Below, piece after piece: positions 1 through 12,975 of a DNA stretch of 64,000 bases. Under the pieces are notes generated by a model. It was not told where the DNA came from, made no database searches, and saw nothing but the letters and a program-made list of their open reading frames with translations. Source of the stretch: Cloeon dipterum. Taxonomy: Eukaryota > Arthropoda > Insecta > Ephemeroptera > Baetidae. The stretch lies in the NCBI RefSeq assembly GCF_949628265.1, contig NC_088789.1:31613883-31677882 (forward strand). Direction: 5' to 3'. The position numbers and the translations under genes were made by a program. Numbering within the stretch: position 1 is the first letter of the stretch; each line of letters opens with the position of its first letter.

Positions 1-1438
1 TTTCAACTGTCAGCTGAAACATTTTATCTTAATTAGACTCTTATTTTCGGAGTGTTTTTTTTCCTGTTTTGCACTGCTCAAAAAGGATCGAAAGTGTGAC
101 GTATTTCGGTCGGAAAAATACGCGGACGGTGAGCAAAAAAAAATGATTATTGTTTGGACGCTGCGGCGTTGTTTGCACACGGCGGGCGATTACTGCTACT
201 GCCACAATGACGTCACGAAACTCACGAATCACGTGCCGTCCGGCTGATAATAATTTATCAAAGCGTTAGAGAGCGGGCCGAAAAATGGTCCTCTGCGCCC
301 TTCATTACTCGATTATTTTATTCGGCGCGCGGAAGTGCGTCAACGGAAGGGATAAAATGTTTATTTGTTTATTTATTTATTCACCCGCGAAATTGAACTG
401 CGCGGACGCAACACTCGCGGCATTGAGGCAGGAAGCGAGAAAAAAATATTATTAGTGGAAAGAAAGAAAGAAATTGGTTTGCCGCGCGGACCTTGATCGT
501 CGCCGCCGCCGCATCAGCTGATGAACCGATTTCAGATAAGATTCCGGCGGCGTGACTCACTCTACGAACTCCTTCTTGGGTAATTGTCGCGTTGAAGAAA
601 TAATAATTGTTGTTGTGTACTGGAAAAGCCTTTCCGTGTCTCTTCTTTCTATTTTGCGCCTATAAGGAGATCCGATGTGAAATGTGAACACGCCTCGAGT
701 TGAAAATAAGGATTTTGTCACGAGTTTATTTATAAATTTAATTATTTGTAAATAGATTTTGTCCTGGAATTGAATTAAATATTTTTTATTCCCTTCTAAA
801 TATTAGAAAATTGTCTAAAAACCTTCTTTAAATTATTTTATTACTTTGTTCCGAATTAAATTGGTCTTAATTGGTCTTCTGTTCAACCAGAGAAAATTTT
901 CAACACAAAAGTTACAAACAAGACTTTAGTTTGTAAGAAATATCAGTCGAATGCACTTTACCCTATTTCATGTAACGTTGCATTTTTCAAAACAACTTGT
1001 GAAACAATTTATTTCACGCCTCAAGTGATTAAATCTTTATTTTCTAACAATGGGAAACCTTTGTATTCTTCCTCGGATAGAAATAAACAGCGAAAACTGT
1101 TTAAAATAATTCAAGGAATGAATTTAATTTTAAAAATTCATTATTATTTCTTATTCTTGACAAATTTGCTACGCATTTTTCGGAGAGCGAGTTGCGTAGC
1201 CCGGGGAGCAGCAACCTGCCGTTTTCGCTAATTGCACCCTGAGCGGCAGCAGGTTTGCGATTTCTCGGAATCTGTGTGGCGTGATCGGCGAGGCGAGGTG
1301 TTTTCGAGCGCGGCCAGACAGCCTGGGACCGCTGCTGCCGCCGCGCTAAACGCTAAATAGCATTGCTTGCGCAAAACGAGAAAGACTCGCGGGGCGTTTT
1401 CGTTTGTGCTTTGTAATAATTATTGCCGCGGCGAGGCG

Positions 1439-1454
1439 ATGCTGGTGGCACAAG
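1439..1454 (+). CDS. Candidate alternative first coding exon of the CP2-like gene (MLVAQ)
   Basis: A GC-rich block (about 1180-1450) ends in a good splice donor, CACAAG|GTGAGC, at 1454/1455. An ATG at 1439 gives five codons plus one base (MLVAQ, phase 1). Phase 1 is what the acceptor at 6868 needs, and joining the two reads through into the conserved [10 protein letters not shown] start of the CP2 protein. Joining to the acceptor at 3705 instead meets a stop at once. This is an inference from phase and splice-site quality only; it could equally be a 5'UTR exon. Confidence 0.3.
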
Positions 1455-1699
1455 GTGAGCCACAATCCCTCCCTCTCGCTGCTCTCGAATAGTTAAATGA
1501 ATAAAAAATGCCGCCGAAACGAATCTGCAATTTGCTCATTTTCTGCGAAATGGCCGAGGAACCGTTTAGATGAAAGAGATTCTTCAAATTTTTATGCAAA
1601 GTCGCTATTATCCAGGGAAACCGCTGGAATTATAATTAAATTAATATTTTTGTCTCTGAAAATTCCTTTAAACCGCGATTAAGCTGCTGAAATTTCTTC

Positions 1700-2830
1700 T
1701 CAGAGAGCCACCTGGTTTTTAACCCAAATGGAGAGCAATAATTTATTGAAAATTTTACTCGTTACATGGCTTTTAAAATTTTCCACCTGAAAACCCTCCC
1801 CTCCCATCTGAATTTGCAGGCCCTGCACCTTTCTCCTCAGGATGAGTCAAGTTCAAATAATTTTTATCTGATCCCTCTCTACCACCTTTAAAAAACTGAA
1901 GCTCCCAGAAGCTTTGACGCAGTCAGGGTCTAAGGCCACCTGGTTTTTCTCCCCTATATTTCCGACCAAACGAATTAAGAGCATTAAATTACTAAAATTT
2001 TACTCGTAACTTAACTTAAAAATTTTTCCACCTGAAACCACTCCCCTTCCATTTAAATTTTAAGGCACTGCACCTTTCCCCTCCGGATGAATCAAGTTCA
2101 AATTGTTTTTTTCTGATCTCTCTGCTACGACTTTTAAATATCTGAAGCTCCCAGAAGCTTCCAAGCGGTCAGGGTCTCAGGCCACCTGATTTTTCTCCGC
2201 GATTTACCGTCCTATTTTTCGAGCAAGAGAAGTTTGGTAACTGATTGAATTTTTCTTCGTCGAATTACATTTACTGCTTTAAATTTTTTCCACCTGGAAA
2301 CCCTCCCCTCCCATCTATATTTGCAGACCCTGCACCTTTCCCCTCCGGATGGATAAAAGTCAAATTATTTTTTCATACCCTTTGCTACCACCTTTAAAAA
2401 ACACATGCTCCCAGAAGCTACCAAGCCAAGCACTCAGGGTATCAGGCCACCTGATTTTTCTTCCATATTTACCTTCCTATTTTTTGAGCGAAAGAAGTTC
2501 TTAAACTAATTTACCTTTTCTTCGTCAGATTATAACAAATATTCCGCTAAAAAATTGTCCACCTGAAAAACCCTCCCCTCTCATCTAAATGCACCTTTCA
2601 CCTCCTGGTGAGTCTGGTTCAAATTATTTTTGTCTGATCCCTGGGCTAAAAAATGAAGCTCTCGGAAGCTTCCAAGCAGTCAGGGTCTCATCCACCTGAT
2701 TTTTCTTCCCTATATACCTTCCTATTTGTTGAGCGAAATAATTTCTTTAAATCATATAACCTGTTCTTCGTCAGATAATATTTAAAATTTTTCCACCTGA
2801 AAACATTCCCCTCCACCTGAAATTAAGATT
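1700..2830. repeat. Tandem repeat, about 250-bp unit, four copies
   Basis: The landmark GCTCCCAGAAGCT recurs near 1901, 2146, 2407 and (diverged) 2658, giving periods of about 245-261 bp. Each unit also carries a 'CCACCTGAAAACCCTCCCCT' block, a GCACCTTTC block and a 'CAGGGTCT...CCACCTG' block. Units are clearly diverged, so the array is not recent. It lies upstream of, or within the first introns of, the CP2-like gene. No coding frame is conserved between units. Confidence 0.8.
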
Positions 2831-3190
2831 TTAAAAGATTTAAAAGTTTCAACGGTTAAAATCCACGATTTATAAACCTTTAAGGTGTTTTATCGCCATT
2901 TATTTGCATGGTTACGCAAACATGGCTGCCTTCAGTGTTTAATGGTTATTTTAAAATAAAAATAAGGGCATTTTGAGGCCAAAACGACCGTTACACCATT
3001 TTAAATATGCGAAAACAGTCACGAATTTCGTATTATTTGTCTGTCAAAGTGTTGATTTTCTGTCTGCATTGCAAAAAGAGTAGTTGTAGAACCCTTTCGG
3101 GCTGATGTGCGTGTTTCAGCGAGCTTGACCCTGACCTGGCTTACCCTGAGCTCGGGCTGAGCAGCGAACGAACGAGTGAGTCGAGGCCCG

Positions 3191-3329
3191 ATGGTGTTGC
3201 TGCGCCAACTCAGCTGCTGGTCTCGATTTCGGCTGGACAGTGCGGGACAGGCGCGCCACGTGCTCTTGGCCGTGTCCAGCAGCAGCCGCGGCGGCCGCAG
3301 CAACCAGAGGCGCAGAACAGGCGGCCACG
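3191..3329 (+). CDS. Candidate alternative first exon or uORF exon of the CP2-like gene
   Basis: A GC-rich stretch at 3070-3330 ends in the possible donor CCACG|GTGCGA. From ATG 3191 there are 46 open codons plus one base. Spliced to the exon at 3705 this frame stops just before the main ATG at 3738, so it would be an upstream ORF. Spliced to the exon at 6868 it continues in frame into the CP2 protein. The sequence cannot tell these apart. The Arg/Ser-rich translation has no recognisable motif, and the donor is mediocre. Confidence 0.25.
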
Positions 3330-3737
3330 GTGCGAACTAAATTTTGTTTTTTATCATTAATTTAGGACATTGAGGGGAAAAGCTGATTTTTATTTTGTTT
3401 TTAAATTAATTAAATATGTTTTTCAGTCATATTTTTATCTGTTGGACCTGGTAGCCGCCATATTTGTTTTTTTAAAACCAAATTTAAAGTATTTTGAGTA
3501 TTTATTTACAAAAATTTTCATCTTTTGTAGCTTTTTTTATGAATTGAGAACAAATTAATTGTTTTTTCTTCACTTGTACTTTAAAGGTCCCTGAATTCCG
3601 CCATCTTTGATCTAAAATTTGCTAATCAGCTCCATGTAACCTTGAAAAAAATTAATTTTCAGCTTTCAAATTTAGGAATTTGGTTTTTAAAATTTATAAT
3701 TCAGGTTTGGTGCGACGGTGAGAGTCGGTTAAGCGGC

Positions 3738-6700
3738 ATGGAGATTGAAATGGCTAGCTTTTTCGACCTGCACAACCTGACCAAGGGCCTCGAAGGCCCC
3801 TCCCGACCTGCAAAGACGCCCACTTGGACGACCCTGAGTCCCACAGGCTCGACAGGTTCCTCGGATGACGCTGCCGAGCCTTGTCCTTGGTCTCCGGAGT
3901 TCAGGCAAACCCTCAGGATGAGACTGCAGGCACGAAAAAATTTATTTCTTATTTAAAAATAAATAAAAGCTGTATATTTTCCGCCAGAGTGTTTCTATTT
4001 TTGTCTTTTCTTATCAGGGCCAGCACCCGCTGAGCGAGGAGAACATCGCGGGCCGCGTGGCGTCGGCGCCCGCGGCGCCGGCTGCGTCGCGGAAGCGGAA
4101 GATGTGGGACGGCGACCTGGAGGGTCTCGAGGTGAAGTCGCTGCCCGGCGAGCTGGCGGCGCCGAGCGAGCTGCTGCTGCACGACGAGCCGCCGCGCGTC
4201 TTCAGCGCCAGCCACGGCACCACGCTGCACCACCTCGAAGACCTCCGGCCCCCCGCCAGCCCCCTCCGCCGCTGCCCCAAGCCCCGCACCCCCGACGGTG
4301 AGAAATTTAGCCTCGAATCTTGAATTTTTTGTTTGTTTTTAGGGAAAAATTAACTTTTAAAAGCGTCTGAAGGAGAAGAAAGGCGGCCATTGCAGATTAC
4401 GAATTAATTTAATTTAATTTTTTCATCCAGGGACCTTCTAAAATATTTTTCTCCCCGAGAAACACTTTGACAGACGATAAAAATGCTCGTGACTGTTCCC
4501 CTTGGGTTCAACAGCCGAATGATAATTTAATTTTCGCAGCAGCATTCGTTATCTCCGCAGATTTGATAAGTCGCCGCGTGTTGATTTAATATTCTGATAT
4601 TTAATTTGGAAGGAGAAATCGCGGCGGCGGCGGCGGTCGTCGTTTTTGTCTCTGGACTGTACTCTCAGGGCTGCGAAGGCCATTAACAACCTGTCGGTGG
4701 CGCCTCTAATCTTGTGAGGCAACCGACTAACTGGATACTCACTCGCTCGCTCGCTCACTCACTCTCGCAGCTCGCTGGCCAGCCAGTCAGCCTCTCGAAA
4801 GTAGTAGAAATAACAACACGCGGTCGCCGTAAACATCACTAATATGGTCATGAGGAAAAACCTTTTAACGGCCGAAAAATTCCGAACATATACATTCTTT
4901 TGTTCAAATTAAATTATATAGCAGGCAAAAGATGGCGCCACTGGGAATTTTAAATTTTTGGCTATGATTTTAGATTTTTTGGCTATAAAAACATTATTAT
5001 TTGACTTGCTGAAAACGAAAATTATATCAGCCAATCGCAGAGAAGTCATATAAGTGGTATTTTATTACTTTCGTAGTTGAAAAAATTGAAATTTATTCGA
5101 TAAACTACTTATTTCGGCTTGTACAGTCTATGAAAAGGACTCATCACTCTTTATTCATCAGACCGTGACCGATTAACTCATCTTTTACACTAAAATCGCT
5201 GCGAATTTCCGTTTTCTCGTCCATTAACGGCCTGACGAATTTTCCCGCCATTTTTATATACGGCTTTATTTTAGATGAAAATAATCCTCCTATTTAGGCT
5301 TACAATTATTTTGTATTTTATTTGTAAAATCGGGCCGTTTTTTCAGATTATTTTTCGCATTCCAGCCTCATTGGCCTGAAAATTCGAATTTCAAGCAAGA
5401 ATTTCTGGAACTATAACTATACCGAACATTCTTCGAAAATATCCCGGATTTCAGTTTTACGGCCTTTTAAATGGACCTCTCATTCTTATTTACATCATTT
5501 CGTGACCGATTAGTCCATCTGTCAGCCATAAATTCGCTAAGAATTTCCGTTCGAGTTTCCCGCCATTTTTGTTTTTGGCTTTAATCGGTCGAAAGCCCTC
5601 CTAAATTGGGTTTAGTTCAGATTTTGTTCTATATTTGGAGTGTCAATAGGCAAGAACAACATATTTCTGAGGTTATTTTTCTCAATACAGACTTATTGGC
5701 TGGGAAATACGAATTTAACAGGGTTTTTTCTTGACGTACTGAAAATTCTTTGAAAAAAATAACACAAATTTCGGTTTTACGGCTTTTGAAATGGATTTAT
5801 CGCAATTATTTACATCAGTTCGTGACCGATCAGTCCATCTTTTGGCCAGAAAATGGGTAAGAATTTCCGTAGACACTTCCCGCCATTTTTGTTTTCGGCT
5901 TAAATTGGTCGAAAAATCGAAAAATCTCTTTTAATTAACTAATTTAACAAACAATTAGTCATGTTTGAAGTGAAAATAGGCTAGAAAAATCCATATTGAA
6001 GGTTGTATTTTTGCGTTCCATCGCGATAATCCAAAGAATGTGAAGAATTTCTGGAATAACACCGCCGTTAGCATTTTAACTCTTTAAAAACCCGTTTTTA
6101 CTTATAGAAATCCGCCACGTTATGAGTATCCCTTTCTCTCTGACTTCCTTTGATGCGTAGTTCTTGTAATTGCTTGAAAAGATGAAGATATAATTAAGTG
6201 CCGTTCAAGACTGTCTCTTCTCTATGTAGGGGGCGGCCATGTTTGTTTTCGCATTTATTGCAAGATCTGTTGTTTTACGCCACTCGTTTGATATTTTTCT
6301 ATCTATTACCACTCCTTGCGTCTCAAACTCATCCCTAATCTTACGCCCAACAGAAATATTACTATAAAAATTCGCACATTATATTAAATCACTGCGCTTT
6401 TCCACGAAGCAATTTGCATCCAATTGTGGCTACCCACTAGGAGGAATTTCGAGTGCCGAAAAACGGCGGTTCCAGTTTGGGGCAACACGTGGTTGACCGG
6501 CTCTCCAATTCTCCATCCCGTAGTCGTTAGAAAGCCGGCTGGAACAGGAAAATGAGGAAAAAGCTGCAGAATATATTTTGGCACATCATGTATAATAGTG
6601 CTGAATTTTGATTATCCGCCGCTGTGGCTCGCGTGTGTGTTAGCGTCTGTGTGAGCCGCGGCGTTGGCGTTATCTCGAATCAGGTCACGTTGGTCGCTGC

Positions 6701-9700
6701 AGATAATTCGAGGCGGCTAGCTGCAATAATCTCCGCCAGCCGTTTAGTGGTGATAAACACGCGTTTGGTCCGTCTCTGCCGCTCGCCGCGATTCGCACAA
6801 ATAATAATTCTCTCTGCACACACGAATTTGGCTTCGCACTAATGCCAGCATGGTGTCCTGTCCGCAGGAGTGCTGTCCGGCAGGATGACGTCGCTGGACA
6901 TCGACTACAGCTTGGCGGCCGATCTCGATGGCAGTCTGTCCGGCCTCGGCGAGGACATCAGCACTGCTTCTTATAATATGAGGTAACAAAATAAAATAAA
7001 TACAGCTCTAAAGGTGCGTGACGCTACAGACAAATATTTTTTAGTAATTATTATTATCGAATTGATATGGATTAAGTTATTTTTTTATTATCTTTTTCCT
7101 ATGATGCAATTTGGCAATTCCACTTCTTCATGATAATATCCTTCGTTTGCCGTCTTATCATTTTTTTTGCTGGGTTAGATTTGAAAATAGTAGGTTTTTG
7201 GTTAAGATAAAGAAAGAAATGAAATAAATAAACCTGAAAAGCCTTAATAAAAATTTAAAAATGACTGATTAATTTATTTTTAACCTAAATTCACTTAAAT
7301 TGAACCAACGGAATATTTAAATATAACGCTTTTATAATTTTCAAGATTAATATTTGAAATTGTTTAACGTTTTTTTTTTTAAATTGCCCGCCAATTTACG
7401 TATGTTTAAGAGGATTTAGACAAAATTTTTACTTATGTTGAATTTTTATTTAGTTTTCTAAAACGGTAAATTCCCTAAAACGACGAATTCAGTGACGAAT
7501 TACAGCGAAAAAAAGCAAATTTACTGGGAAATTGATTTTTTACTGAAATGTTGTATTTTTAGACGCCTAACAAGTTGAGAAATTATTTCTGTGCTGCTAA
7601 AATTTATTAAATAAATATTTTCCCGCCAAAAGATGTTAAAAAACGAAGGTCTTAAATTTCAAAATATTCTATCGACTGATTTTTTAACCGTAAAATTTTA
7701 TTTTGACTTAAAATTGATTATTTAAATTTATTAAAATATGATTGTTAAATGAAAGTTTTAATAAATTTCACGTTTAGGCGACGTTTTAATTTTTTTTTAA
7801 ATTATTTTACGTTTTTTTATTTAATTTTAGACGTCAAGAAAGTTGGCCAGAGGTCAAGGTCTAAAAATCTAGAATTCTTCAATATATGAATAATAACCAA
7901 ACCTAAGTAAGTGTCGGCATATTAATTAAAATAATATATTTTCAGCGACGCGTTGCTGGCGCTTCCGACGGTGCCAGTTTTCAAGCAAGAAGACAACTCT
8001 CCAACCAACCAGACAAACAGCAGGTGAGTACATTAATTGGTTTTTTTTTACTCTCGTCTGTCTAACTGTCTATAAAATGTGGATTTTTTACCATGGCGTG
8101 CAGAAACCCGCATTTTCCCCGAAAACCTTTTTTTTCTGAATACAATTTTTGAACAAAATATCTCATGATGGATTTAAAAATCCACTGAATTCACCAAAAA
8201 ACCAAATATCTGAATTATTTGCACGAAATTTGTTTTTTTTTCAGTTAAATTCGGAAAAGAGCATTTAAAGAAATTAAAAATAACCTTCTCCTCAAGTAGG
8301 GATTTTTACTACTCTCAATTAAACTGCAATTTTAGGATTTTCCAATTTTCCAGCAGGCAGCAGAACCAGCGATCGGCGTCGGCGGAAATGGACCGAGAGT
8401 CTCCGACGAGTCTGCACACCCTTTTCCACTCGCACACCCTGGCTGGGGGCGGCGGAGGCGGCAACGGCGGCGACGCAGGCTACCACAGCCCCCCGGGCGA
8501 GCGCCACTCGCAACACGGACACTCGGTTCGTTTCGAATTTAATAAAGAGACATTTTAATTTATTTATTTTTCTTGGTTTAGGGCTTGGGCAGCAGCAACG
8601 GCGCCAACCAGCAGCCGGCTGATCAGCTCGGCCTCGAGCGCTTCCAGCGCCTCGACAAACTCAACAACACTGTTGCCGGCGAGGATTATAGGTCGGTGAA
8701 AATTTCAAAAATTTGCTAAATAGGAAAAAAACTGGTCAATTTAATCAGCTTTCTGAATTTAGGCAGTTTTTGACGCTGCTATCAACTGCTGAATTTAAAT
8801 CAGGCCAAAAACACACCCCTTTCGAAAACCAGCAATTTTTGAAAATAAAAAAATTAACTTTGAAAACTCAAAATTACTATTTTTATATCTTCTCAAAATT
8901 AATTTTAATTAATTAATACACTTTAGGTAAACGAAAGGGTTACAATTTCATGTAATTATCATTTTTTTATTAAACAAAAACAATTTTTTAACCAATAATT
9001 TGATGAATCAGGTTCCAATACGTGTTGGCGGCGGCGACGTCGATCGCCACCAAAATGAACGAAGAGTCGCTGACGTACCTGAACCAGGGCCAGTCGTACG
9101 AGATCAAACTGAAGAAGCTGGGCGACCTGTCGGCCTTCCGCGGCACCATCCTGAAGAGCGCCATCCGCATGTGCTTCCAGGAGCGCCGCCTGCAGTACAT
9201 GGAGCGCGAGAAACTGGCCGCGTGGCGCCAGTCGCGGCCCGGCGAGCGCATCCTCGAGCTCGACATTCCGCTCTCCTACGGCCTCTGGGACGCCGTCCAG
9301 GACCCTGAGCACCTCAACACCGTCGAGTTCTCCTGGGATCCGACCAAGGAGGTCGGCGCCTACATCAAGGTTCGATTTTCTTTCTTAAATTGTATTTAAA
9401 AAATTGAAATAAATTAAGACTTCTTGTTATATTTCTAAAAATTTAACAAAAGAATTTAGGGGAAGGGTAAAGGCCACCTTTTTTCCTCAAATTCCGATTT
9501 TTCAGGGTGATTGCCCTTCTGATTTTTTGATTTGATGGACCAAATTGTAGCTTGGGAATTTATGCACAAGGACCCCAAATTTAACTCATTGTTTCCGCCA
9601 CAATTCAGGTTTAAATATTGATTTTCGATTCATACCCTGAGTATCCTTTGACCTGAAAATTTGTTTCTCGATGGCAAATTCTAAATTTAATGTTCCAAAA

Positions 9701-12700
9701 CACTATTTAATCTTAAAATGGCCAATTCAAAGCCAGGTGTGACCTTCAGGGCCCGACCCTGACCTTACCCTGAGAATTTCAATGTTGTAATTAATTAAAT
9801 ATATTCGTGTTGGGTGTCGATTTATAGGTTTATGAACCGTATAAACTCAAATTTGGTGTCAGAATTTTTGTTAGAGGCTGCTGAAGTGATAATTTTAATA
9901 AAATTGAGGGGTTTGTAGATAAAACAATGTCAAATTTTATGAAAGAACAAGTGGCATAGACTCCTTTGGTCCTTCAGGCTTGGAAAAATCCGTTTTATGG
10001 TTTAAAAATTGTTTTTGAAAATTTTGACTTCAAAAAATCGCCCGAAAAAAAAATTCTTAAAAATTCGAAAACCGCTCCGATTTTGAAAAACTGCACACGA
10101 ATGGACTTGCGCCACCGAGGGGCATCGATTGGTGCCGCAAAAAGCGTTTTCCGGCCCACAGAGCCCCGCCTGGACCCCAAAAACAAAATTTTGAAATGTC
10201 ACAAATCGCGATTTTTTTACTTATAAAATTTATAGCTCTGCTACTATGGGTCGTAGAGTGTAAAACCAAACTTTTTCAGACTCTCCGTGAAATTCACTTA
10301 TTTTGGGCACCATTTTTCATTTTTTAAAATAAATTGTTTAATTTTTAACACCAATTTAATCATTTTCAAAGCAATTAACACTATAAATTGAGGTTTTTTA
10401 GCATAAAAATATTTTAAAATTTGAAATTTGATGAACAGGTGCACTGCATCAGCACGGAATTCACGCCGAAGAAGCACGGCGGGGAGAAGGGCGTGCCGTT
10501 CCGCATCCAGGTGGAGACGTACTCGCAGGGCGACGGCAGCACCGTGCGCCGCCTGCACACCGCCGCCTGCCAGATCAAGGTGTTCAAACTGAAAGGCGCC
10601 GACCGCAAGCACAAACAGGACAGGGAGAAGATCCAGAAGCGGCCCCTCTCCGAGCAGGAGAAATACCAACCCTCCTACGAGTGCACCGTCCTCACAGATG
10701 TGAGTTATTTCTAATTTAATTAAATAAAAATAATGATTTAATTCCTCAGGTGTCTCCGGAAACTACTATTTTATTTCCCGCGGGCACGTCCTGCGCCAAC
10801 GGCGGCCTGGTCAGCAACTTTGGTCCTAATGACAATATGTAAGCCCCGAAAATCTAGATTTAATTATTATTTATTAAATAAATTTCGAATTTCGGTCCCC
10901 TAGGCAAATCGACGGCAGTCCGAGCAGTTTGGTCAAGGAGGAAAGCGCTGCGTGCAACACCACCAGCGGCACTCTGCCCAACCAAAGCGCCCAGCAGCCC
11001 CAACAGCCCATCACTGAGTACCTTGAGGAAGTGCCGATCAGTGCTGTCGAGGTAAATATTTTATTTTTTGTTTATTAGAAAAATTCTAATGTGACGCAGG
11101 TGTTCATGGAGCCATTGCCGGCGGAGGCGAGCGCCACGCAGACGGCGCAGTGGCTGCAGACGCACCGCTTCGGCCACTTCCTGCGCACCCTCAACGGCTT
11201 CAGCGGCGCCGACATCCTCAGATTGACCAGGGAGGACATGATTCAAATCTGCGGCATCGCTGACGGCATCCGCCTCTTCAACGCACTCCATTCCAAGTAC
11301 GTAAAACGTTTGAAATCTGTAAATTAAAGTTTTCATAACATTAAAGGATTTCAACATTTGAATTCAATCTAAAAAAATTAATCAAACTGTGGAGTTTGAT
11401 GCCATATTGGTCTTGAAAAAATTAAAATCGCATTGATTTTGAGTAACTTGAAGGCATTTTTGTTAAAATTAATAAGACGCCATCTTGGATCTTAAAGGAA
11501 AAAATGGCTTCCTACCGAAACAATCCCCAAAACACTCGCAAACTAATTTCAAAGCAAGAAAAATGCCTAAAATCTTCAAATTAATTATTAAAGGCGGTTG
11601 CAGCATTAAAGGATTTGAGCATTTAAATCACAAAATATTTAAAAATCAATCATATTGCGGAAATTAAGGCCATTGGTCTTGAAAAATATGAAAATTGCTT
11701 CTAGATTTTTCATTAAAACGCATTTTTACTGTTGAAAATTAGCCGCCATCTTGGATCTAAGAGTAAAAAATGGCTTCCTCGCGCGAAAATCTACTAAAAA
11801 CTATTTAATGCAGCGTCAAAATTCGATTCCTCCTCAAAGGTCGATTGTTTCGCAGGTCGGTCATTCCGCGTCTGACGCTCTACCTGTGCCAAGAGGGTGC
11901 GCAGGTGTACCACGCCCTCTACCTGCACTCGCTGCAGCGCACGGAGATGACCTCTCGGCTGGCCGAGTTGGTCGGCATCCCGACGCCCAGCGTCATTGAC
12001 GTCTACCTTCAGGGTCCGAACGGCATCCACATATACCTGAACGACCAGGTGGTCGCTAACCTGAAGGACGAATCCATGTTCTTCGTCGAGATTTTAAACG
12101 GTATGTTAAATTGTTAATTTCTGCGCAAATATGGCTACCAGAAGGGACTTATTCTTAAATTTGGTCTAAATTTAAATAAAATCGATAAGAAATTAATCAT
12201 TTGATACTAGAACGTGTAGACTGCCTAGGTAATGGGTTTAATTTAAATTAAAGCAATTTTTGCTGTCAGATTTGCGCAAAGATGGCCGCCATTGGCGCCT
12301 TTCTGATTATTTAACTTAAATTTGAGTTCAATCTTCACCATTTAATGCTTCTGAAATATTAAAAATCATTTTGGACGTAACTGAGAATTTTATTTTCTGC
12401 GCAAATATGGCCGCCGTAAGGGTTTTTTTAGAGAAAAGTAGCGATATCTGACTTCTGATCGATTTTTAAATTATTAACGAGCTTTCTTTACGCTAAAATC
12501 ATCCAGAAAAATGGGATTTGTTAGAAATGAAGAATAAATTCTTGGACGATCTGCGCAAATATGGCCGCCGTAAGCGTCTTTAAGAGAAAAGTAGCAATAT
12601 TAGGCTTCAAATCGTTCATTTAATTAAAAATGAGATCTCTTTATGTATAAATCGTCCAGAAAAACTGGATTTCTTAGAAATAAAGATTAAATTCTTGGAA

Positions 12701-12975
12701 GATCTGCGCAAATATGGCCGCCATTGGTGACTTGTTTTCAAAATTTATTGTTTTAAACATCTAGAGATTTATAAAATAATTTTCTTTCAAGATTCAATTT
12801 TTTTAGCGATATCCGTTGGCCACGCCTTATTAAGACACTAACAGCCGCCATGTTTGCGCATGACTGAGTGAAACCAAAATTAAACTAATTTTTTCTTTAC
12901 ATTCCAGATGGTTCCAGCGAAAACAATTATCGCCTTCTGCTCAAAAGCACGAGTCCGCAGCAGCAGCAGCAGTGA
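3738..12975 (+). CDS. gem: CP2/LBP-1 family transcription factor (gemini/TFCP2-like), 13 exons
   Basis: Exons: 3738-3929, 4018-4297, 6868-6982, 7946-8023, 8354-8525, 8582-8691, 9012-9369, 10439-10699, 10750-10838, 10904-11051, 11100-11296, 11856-12100, 12908-12975. They join in phase to 770 aa. Residues 1-163 are a Pro/Ser-rich extension with RKRK. From M164 the protein resembles the TFCP2 N-terminus ([24 protein letters not shown]). Residues about 316-522 form the immunoglobulin-like CP2 DNA-binding domain ([38 protein letters not shown]). Residues about 602-667 are the SAM-like domain ([29 protein letters not shown]), followed by the C-terminal oligomerisation region and a poly-Gln end. CP2 factors are nuclear and bind DNA as dimers or tetramers. 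The lack of a grainyhead-type C-terminus and the presence of the SAM region favour the TFCP2/gemini branch. Start choice is uncertain: M164 may be the main start from a promoter near 6600-6860. Confidence 0.93.
4298..6867 (+). other. CP2-like gene, intron 2: tandem repeat and possible internal promoter
   Basis: This 2.6-kb intron holds a tandem repeat of about 320-340 bp (about 5100-5960). Its landmark CGTGACCGATTAGTCCATC recurs, diverged, near 5165, 5502 and 5821, each followed by 'AAGAATTTCCGT' and 'TCCCGCCATTTTT'. At about 4925-5060 there is a degraded relative of the MITE at 22684-23114. The last 250 bp (about 6600-6860) are GC-rich and lie just before the exon encoding the conserved N-terminus, so an internal promoter is plausible. 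No other coding signal is seen. Confidence 0.6.
9400..10430 (+). repeat. CP2-like gene, intron 7, with a dispersed repeat shared with the vanin-like gene
   Basis: The stretch at about 10040-10200 contains 'GGACTTGCGCCACCGAGGGG' followed by 'CATCGATTGGTGCCGCAA' and a Pro-codon-like CCC-rich block. The same order of motifs recurs at about 21770-21960 in an intron of the vanin-like gene (there 'GACTTGCAACACCGAGAGGC'). Two diverged copies in unrelated introns mark a dispersed repeat family. Reading frames across it are broken. Confidence 0.6.
11330..11820 (+). repeat. Two-copy repeat in CP2-like intron 11 with GCCATCTTGG motifs
   Basis: Two related stretches near 11340-11530 and 11600-11790 share 'AAAGGATTTGAGCATTTAAA'-like text, 'GCCATATTGGTCTTGAAAAA' and 'GCCATCTTGGATCT'. 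The second copy contains GCCGCCATCTTGG, which matches the YY1/Pleiohomeotic-type core. Binding is not implied by sequence alone. Confidence 0.5.
12101..12907 (+). repeat. Tandem repeat of about 145 bp in the last CP2-like intron
   Basis: The landmark CTGCGCAAATATGGCCGCC (with variants) recurs near 12121, 12269, 12398, 12550 and 12704. An inverted version, GCCGCCATGTTTGCGCA, occurs at about 12845. Spacing is about 130-155 bp. This is non-coding intronic sequence. Confidence 0.7.
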
